Source: an uncultured Clostridia bacterium (GTDB lineage Bacteria; Bacillota; Clostridia; Oscillospirales; CAG-382). From it: a stretch of 15,983 nt of DNA. The stretch covers positions 1 to 15,983 of the forward strand of contig CAMZED010000024.1 in NCBI GenBank assembly GCA_947305675.1. Direction: 5' to 3'. Both the position numbers and the translations under genes were made by a program. This document shows positions 13,340 through 15,983 of this stretch, piece by piece. How positions within the stretch are numbered: the first letter of the stretch is position 1; each line of letters opens with the position of its first letter. The notes beneath the pieces are model-generated. The model made no database searches, was not told the origin of the DNA, and was given only the letters and a program-made list of their open reading frames with translations.

Positions 13340-14465
13340 CACGTTTTTTTATCCTTTTGCGGACGGTATCGACGTAATATACCACCGAAACCGCTCCGCA
13401 GGCGATGATCATAAGATAAAAACTGATCGAACGGTAGAAAAGCATTGCCGAAGCGGCGAGCGCTTCGCCGGCGTAGATGCTTTTGTATAATCCGTGGGTG
13501 ATAAGCTCGGAAGCGCCGGCTGATCCGGGCAAAGGGATGGCGTTCACGGTGAGAACGATGATGATATGTATGCAGATTATATCCACTGCGCCGAGTTCGT
13601 TATACCCCAGCGAGCGGTAAACGCAATAGGCGATCGCGCAGCTGCTGACCTTCTGGACGACGTTCCAGAAAAGCGCTTTGACCTGAGCGAAAGGATGTGC
13701 CCTGATAAGGCGGTGGCATTCGGCGTAATCTTCGAGCGCGGCGTCGAGTTTAACAAGGTTTGCCTGCGGATCGCGCATGAGTTTTATCCTTCCGAGCAGG
13801 CGGTATATCGGCGCGGCGATTATCCTTATAAGCCGCGGGGCGAAGATAAACAGCAGACAGGAAAGGAACCCGCAGCAGTTGGCGATGTAGCCCAATATGA
13901 GCAGAACTTTAAAGGTGGGGACCGATGCGGATTGGCTTATGATCAGTTCGCGGTCTTTGATAAGCGTAAAGGTACTTAAAATAAGGAGCGAAACGGTATA
14001 ATGCATTGTGTTTGTAAGCATTATCGCGCTCGATTTGGCGACTTTTATTCCCTCTTTCGCCATAAAATATATCGCCGCGGGCTGCCCTCCCGAAGCCGAG
14101 GGAGTTATACCTGCAAAAAACTGGTCAACGCAGGCGTAAAGCGTTGATTTCACATGGCCGATTTTTATGCCGATGGCGCCGCCGAGCGAAGCGATGGCGC
14201 GGCCTTCGCTGTAAACGTAAAGGAGCAAAAGCCCCAACCCGGCGAACAGATATCCGACGCTCATTTCTTTGATCAGCGACGGTATGGAACCGAAATCGAG
14301 ATCGGCGGACGAAAAAAGAAACGTAAAAGTCCCCGCGACGATCAAAAAGAACACCGCGGCGAATATCACCGTGCTTTTCCAGTTTATTCCTTTTGGTTTA
14401 CGCTGCCCGGCAAGATCGCATCCCTGTTCCGGAACCTCCTCCTGCCGGCTGATGTTTTCGCTCAT
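13326..14465 (-). CDS. Flippase-like integral membrane protein (LPG-synthase TM / UPF0104 family)
   Basis: A 379-residue polytopic protein with about eight membrane helices after a 30-residue hydrophilic head. It has the family's ASGGQPAAIYFM signature (about residue 120) and GSAGASE near the C-terminus. The fold matches the membrane domain of lysylphosphatidylglycerol synthase (MprF), whose flippase half moves lipid across the membrane. The soluble aminoacyl-transferase domain is absent, so lipid or glycolipid transport is more likely than lipid aminoacylation; the substrate is unknown. The start is ATG 14465. It is the first gene after the promoter at 14569-14597, and its end overlaps miaA, which ties its expression to the division operon. 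Confidence 0.85.
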   Translation of the reverse strand: MSENISRQEEVPEQGCDLAGQRKPKGINWKSTVIFAAVFFLIVAGTFTFLFSSADLDFGSIPSLIKEMSVGYLFAGLGLLLLYVYSEGRAIASLGGAIGIKIGHVKSTLYACVDQFFAGITPSASGGQPAAIYFMAKEGIKVAKSSAIMLTNTMHYTVSLLILSTFTLIKDRELIISQSASVPTFKVLLILGYIANCCGFLSCLLFIFAPRLIRIIAAPIYRLLGRIKLMRDPQANLVKLDAALEDYAECHRLIRAHPFAQVKALFWNVVQKVSSCAIAYCVYRSLGYNELGAVDIICIHIIIVLTVNAIPLPGSAGASELITHGLYKSIYAGEALAASAMLFYRSISFYLMIIACGAVSVVYYVDTVRKRIKKRDENR

Positions 14466-14480
14466 AAAAAACGCCGTTCC

Positions 14481-14517
14481 GCCGCGAAAACGCCCGTTTC
14501 AAGCCTTTCTTCGCGGC
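14481..14517 (-). other. Hairpin in the operon leader
   Basis: Bases 14481-14490 pair with 14508-14517 (10 pairs, one a GU wobble; core GCCGCGAA/TTCGCGGC) around a 17-base loop. On the minus strand it lies in the roughly 95-base untranslated leader of the flippase-like gene. It ends about 15 bases before the ATG and is followed by GGAACGGCG and a run of six T that reaches the start codon. It could hinder initiation or terminate some transcripts. Confidence 0.4.
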
Positions 14518-14568
14518 ATTTCGATTATTTGTTGCCCGCCGCAGAAACACTCCGGCAGATTAACTTAT

Positions 14569-14597
14569 ATTTTAGCACAACGTTTGCAGTTTGTCAA
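14569..14597 (-). promoter_or_regulatory. Sigma-A type promoter of the division operon
   Basis: On the minus strand, TTGACA (14592-14597) is a perfect -35. It is followed by 17 bp and TAAAAT (14569-14574), which is preceded by TGC (extended -10). Transcription should start near 14562, about 95 bases before the flippase-like ATG. It is the only strong promoter I can find for the 14-gene run to rqcH. Confidence 0.75.
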
Positions 14598-14623
14598 TTA
14601 TTTTAACTGTTCCGGCGAACCGG

Positions 14624-14679
14624 AAAAAGAAAAGCCGGGCGCCGCCGCCTGCGTCGGAACGCTTTTGGGGAGCGGCGCC
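14624..14679 (-). terminator. GC-rich terminator ahead of the operon promoter
   Basis: Bases 14638-14645 pair with 14672-14679 (GGCGCCGC/GCGGCGCC, 8 GC pairs) around a 26-base loop. On the minus strand the stem is followed within 4 bases by a T-rich tract (TTTTCTTTTT, 14624-14633). It lies just after the small QueA-like reading frame ending at 14693, as the terminator of an original queA would. Confidence 0.5.
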
Positions 14680-14692
14680 GAACCGCGGGAAA

Positions 14693-14719
14693 CTATTCTG
14701 TGAACATCGCGTCGCCGAA
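14693..14719 (-). pseudogene. queA: Possible remnant of a queA 3' end
   Basis: On the minus strand these bases read FGDAMFTE and then TAG. QueA proteins end in YRFFSFGDAM plus two or three residues, and the longer QueA fragment at 15412 ends FGDAMLIC. The 15 bases encoding FGDAM match that fragment exactly (14705-14719 and 15424-15438). Upstream of the 15 bases similarity is poor and an in-frame TAA appears after three codons, so only the extreme tail is left. A terminator follows. It could be chance in GC-rich sequence. Confidence 0.35.
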
Positions 14720-14750
14720 GATGACGGTTTATGGGATATGACCGATCGGT

Positions 14751-14784
14751 AAAAGACATTTCGGCACGAAAGCCGTGCCGAAAT
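14751..14784 (-). terminator. Terminator of the toxin-antitoxin operon
   Basis: A perfect 11-pair stem (14758-14768 with 14774-14784) and a 5-base loop begin one base after the toxin stop codon. On the minus strand GTCTTTTA follows, a short T run. A 10-bp palindrome, ACCGATCGGT, sits immediately beyond at 14741-14750. Confidence 0.6.
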
Positions 14785-14785
14785 A

Positions 14786-15061
14786 TCAAAACAGATCGCT
14801 GTGAGTACCCGTTCTGGAAAGATACAATATCAACTTATCATCTTCGATTTCATAAATCAACAACCAATCGGGCTGAATATGGCACTCGCGAAAAAATCCG
14901 TAATTTCCCGAAAGCTGATGATCCCTGTATTTTGCGTCAAGTGTTTCACCGTTAGCGAGCGTTTTAATCACATCAGTCAAAAGATTGATATTATATCCTC
15001 TTTTTTGCGCCGACTTAACGTCTTTCTTAAACTGATTAGAAGGCTTGACCTCATACTTCAC
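14786..15061 (-). CDS. yafQ: YafQ-type mRNA interferase toxin (RelE superfamily)
   Basis: A 91-residue ribosome-dependent endoribonuclease of the YafQ branch of RelE toxins. It should cut mRNA in the ribosomal A site when its antitoxin is degraded. The residues used by E. coli YafQ are all present at equivalent places: H48 in YRDHQL, H61 in ECHIQPDW, D65 and W66 in the same motif, and H87 in RTGTH. The toxin therefore looks intact. The start is GTG 15061 and overlaps the antitoxin gene by 11 bp, the usual coupling. Base composition is visibly more AT-rich than the surrounding genes, in line with horizontal acquisition. Confidence 0.93.
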   Translation of the reverse strand: MKYEVKPSNQFKKDVKSAQKRGYNINLLTDVIKTLANGETLDAKYRDHQLSGNYGFFRECHIQPDWLLIYEIEDDKLILYLSRTGTHSDLF

Positions 15062-15332
15062 CGAGAATATCCTCCATCATCTGATCGACGTCTCTATAGG
15101 ATTTATACTTTTCCGGGTGGTGTCTCATTTCTTCGGCTTCTTTCATTGCCGCAAGCGTCACGGCGTTAGGCACCTCCCTTGTGATGGTAAACGGGAACGT
15201 CCCTTCATAAATCATTTGTTTCAAGAAAACATTGACAGCGGTAGAAAGATCCATACCGAAATCAGAAAGCAATGCCTGAGCTTTTTTCTTTGTGTCAGCA
15301 TCAATAGTGATATTGGTTGATACTTTAGGCAT
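15051..15332 (-). CDS. dinJ: DinJ/RelB-family antitoxin
   Basis: A 93-residue antitoxin. The N-terminal ribbon-helix-helix part (STNITIDADTKKKAQALLSD, then LSTAVNVFLKQMI) dimerises and binds operator DNA. The C-terminal half (EVPNAVTLAAMKEAEEM and on) is the segment that wraps the toxin. The frame is open 17 codons further upstream, but ATG 15332 has an AAGGAAGG ribosome-binding site 7 bases away, and the upstream codons lie inside the promoter, so they cannot be translated from it. It should repress its own promoter together with the toxin. The gene is AT-rich compared with its neighbours. Confidence 0.93.
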   Translation of the reverse strand: MPKVSTNITIDADTKKKAQALLSDFGMDLSTAVNVFLKQMIYEGTFPFTITREVPNAVTLAAMKEAEEMRHHPEKYKSYRDVDQMMEDILGEV

Positions 15333-15354
15333 ATAATCACCTTCCTTCGTTTTT

Positions 15355-15383
15355 ATTATACTCATATTATGCGCATTTGTCAA
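15355..15383 (-). promoter_or_regulatory. Consensus promoter of the toxin-antitoxin operon
   Basis: On the minus strand TTGACA (15378-15383), a 17-bp spacer and TATAAT (15355-15360) match the sigma-A consensus at every position. Transcription would start near 15348, giving a leader of about 16 bases that holds just the ribosome-binding site. Confidence 0.88.
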
Positions 15384-15399
15384 CTATATGTTCGCATTT
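15372..15399 (-). promoter_or_regulatory. Candidate operator: direct repeats over the -35 region
   Basis: AAATGCG occurs twice on the minus strand (15393-15399 and 15372-15378), exactly 21 bp apart, which is two helical turns. Each copy is followed by a similar AT-rich ATAT stretch. They lie upstream of and across the -35 box, a plausible place for a ribbon-helix-helix antitoxin to bind. Confidence 0.35.
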
Positions 15400-15419
15400 T
15401 ATGTTGAATTTTCAACATA
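15400..15419. repeat. 20-bp palindrome over the queA-like stop codon
   Basis: TATGTTGAA and TTCAACATA form perfect 9-bp arms around 2 bp. The palindrome covers the stop codon of the queA-like frame and lies 16 bp upstream of the antitoxin -35 box. There is no T tract, so it is more likely a protein-binding site than a terminator. Confidence 0.5.
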
Positions 15420-15983
15420 TCAGCATCGCGTCGCCGAACGAGAAGAACCGATATCTCTCGCTAACCGCTACGTTATACGCGTGCATTGTGTTTTCGTATC
15501 CGGCGAAAGCGCAAACAAGCATTATAAGCGTGCTTTCGGGCAAATGGAAGTTGGTTATTATCGCGTCGACGCATTTGAATCTTACGCCGGGATGAATGAA
15601 AATCGAAGTCTCGCCCTCAAACGGATGCACCGTCCCTCCTTCGTCGGCGACGCTTTCAAGCGTTCTTACGCTGGTGGTGCCGACTGCGATCACCCGCCCG
15701 CCGTTCTTGTGCGTCTCGTTTATTGTTTCCGCCGCCTGTGGGGTAACCTTTATGTATTCCGAATGCATTATATGCGCCGAAAGGTCGTCCTCTTTCACCG
15801 GGCGAAAGGTTCCCAGCCCGACGTGAAGCAGTACGCGCGCGATCTTTACTCCCTTTTCCTCAACGTATTTGCACAAGGTAGAATACAGCCCGTCATTACC
15901 GTAGTCCTCCTGCGCCTCCAAAATTGGCAGCACGTCCTTTAATACCTGAAGAGAAGTCTCGGAATTCGTCTTCATCTTCTTAT
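15412..15983 (-). CDS. GltX-QueA chimeric frame, cut off by the window edge
   Basis: The frame is open to the right edge, and the first ATG (15975) is internal. From about 15865 to the stop it is the C-terminal part of QueA (S-adenosylmethionine:tRNA ribosyltransferase-isomerase, queuosine synthesis), with LHVGLGTFRPV, HIMHSEY, VIAVGTTSVRTLES, TNFHLPESTLIMLV and YRFFSFGDAM. Upstream of this QueA should read APTAGLHFT. Instead about 40 residues (KKMKTNSETSLQVLKDVLP, then ILEAQEDY) match the C-terminal anticodon-binding region of clostridial glutamyl-tRNA synthetase. The switch falls in EEKGVKIA (15838-15861), where both families have a similar EKG-K stretch. The GltX-like part uses TCT, ACT, TTG and CCA codons more than the rest. 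It may be an assembly chimera or a real recombinant. QueA activity is not expected from this piece alone. Confidence 0.75.
   Translation of the reverse strand, partial: KKMKTNSETSLQVLKDVLPILEAQEDYGNDGLYSTLCKYVEEKGVKIARVLLHVGLGTFRPVKEDDLSAHIMHSEYIKVTPQAAETINETHKNGGRVIAVGTTSVRTLESVADEGGTVHPFEGETSIFIHPGVRFKCVDAIITNFHLPESTLIMLVCAFAGYENTMHAYNVAVSERYRFFSFGDAMLIC

Noticed and set aside
14610..14625. TTCCGG-CGAA-CCGGAA hairpin as a terminator
   Set aside because: The stem is short and has no downstream T tract on either strand: A-rich on the plus side and CAGTTAAAAT on the minus side. It sits just upstream of the operon promoter.
14481..14785. CRISPR repeat, integron attC site or insertion sequence in the 320-bp gap
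   Set aside because: There are no regularly spaced repeats, no integrase or transposase frame and no paired terminal inverted repeats. The symmetric pieces are explained as hairpins, terminators and a promoter.
14598..14789. A 63-codon minus-strand open frame between the TA module and the operon promoter
   Set aside because: It begins inside the toxin's last codons, runs through two terminator hairpins, has no ribosome-binding site and shows no recognisable domain.
15333..15383. A 17-codon longer N-terminus for the antitoxin
   Set aside because: The extra codons would lie across the perfect -35/-10 promoter, upstream of the transcription start, while ATG 15332 has an ideal ribosome-binding site.

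Overview
The window reads as part of a chromosome from an uncultured anaerobic Firmicute of class Clostridia. The reasons are the gene order (HlyD-like protein, ylmE/yggS, sepF, ylmG, divIVA, ileS, lspA, rluA-family), SepF together with DivIVA (a Gram-positive division set), a split transketolase, an RqcH-type NFACT protein, and fairly GC-rich codon choice with a strong preference for TCG, CCG and GAA. All genes identified with confidence lie on the minus strand.

From right to left, in the direction of transcription, the first reading frame (15412-15983) runs off the right edge. It looks like a fusion of the C-terminal part of clostridial glutamyl-tRNA synthetase (about 40 residues) to the C-terminal part of QueA. 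It is followed by a compact DinJ/YafQ-type toxin-antitoxin module with its own near-perfect promoter and terminator. A 15-bp direct repeat flanks this module. The far copy reads as the last residues of a QueA-like protein, which suggests that the module entered at the 3' end of a queA gene.

A good sigma-A promoter at 14569-14597 then starts a run of 14 tightly packed genes. They are a membrane flippase-like protein, miaA, a HlyD-like envelope adaptor, yggS (PLP protein), sepF, ylmG (YggT), divIVA, ileS, lspA, an S4-type pseudouridine synthase, the two halves of transketolase, a Nif3-family protein and rqcH. Gaps are 36 bp or less, or the genes overlap. The one exception is 98 bp between ylmG and divIVA, where ylmH is often found. 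The set joins division and envelope growth (SepF, YlmG, DivIVA, HlyD-like, LspA, flippase) with translation and its quality control (IleRS, MiaA, pseudouridine synthase, RqcH) and a sugar-phosphate enzyme.

The left edge (1-146) carries a rho-independent terminator pointing along the plus strand, preceded by several small hairpins. An unidentified plus-strand gene or RNA therefore ends here and converges on rqcH. No CRISPR array, transposase, tRNA or rRNA gene was found.
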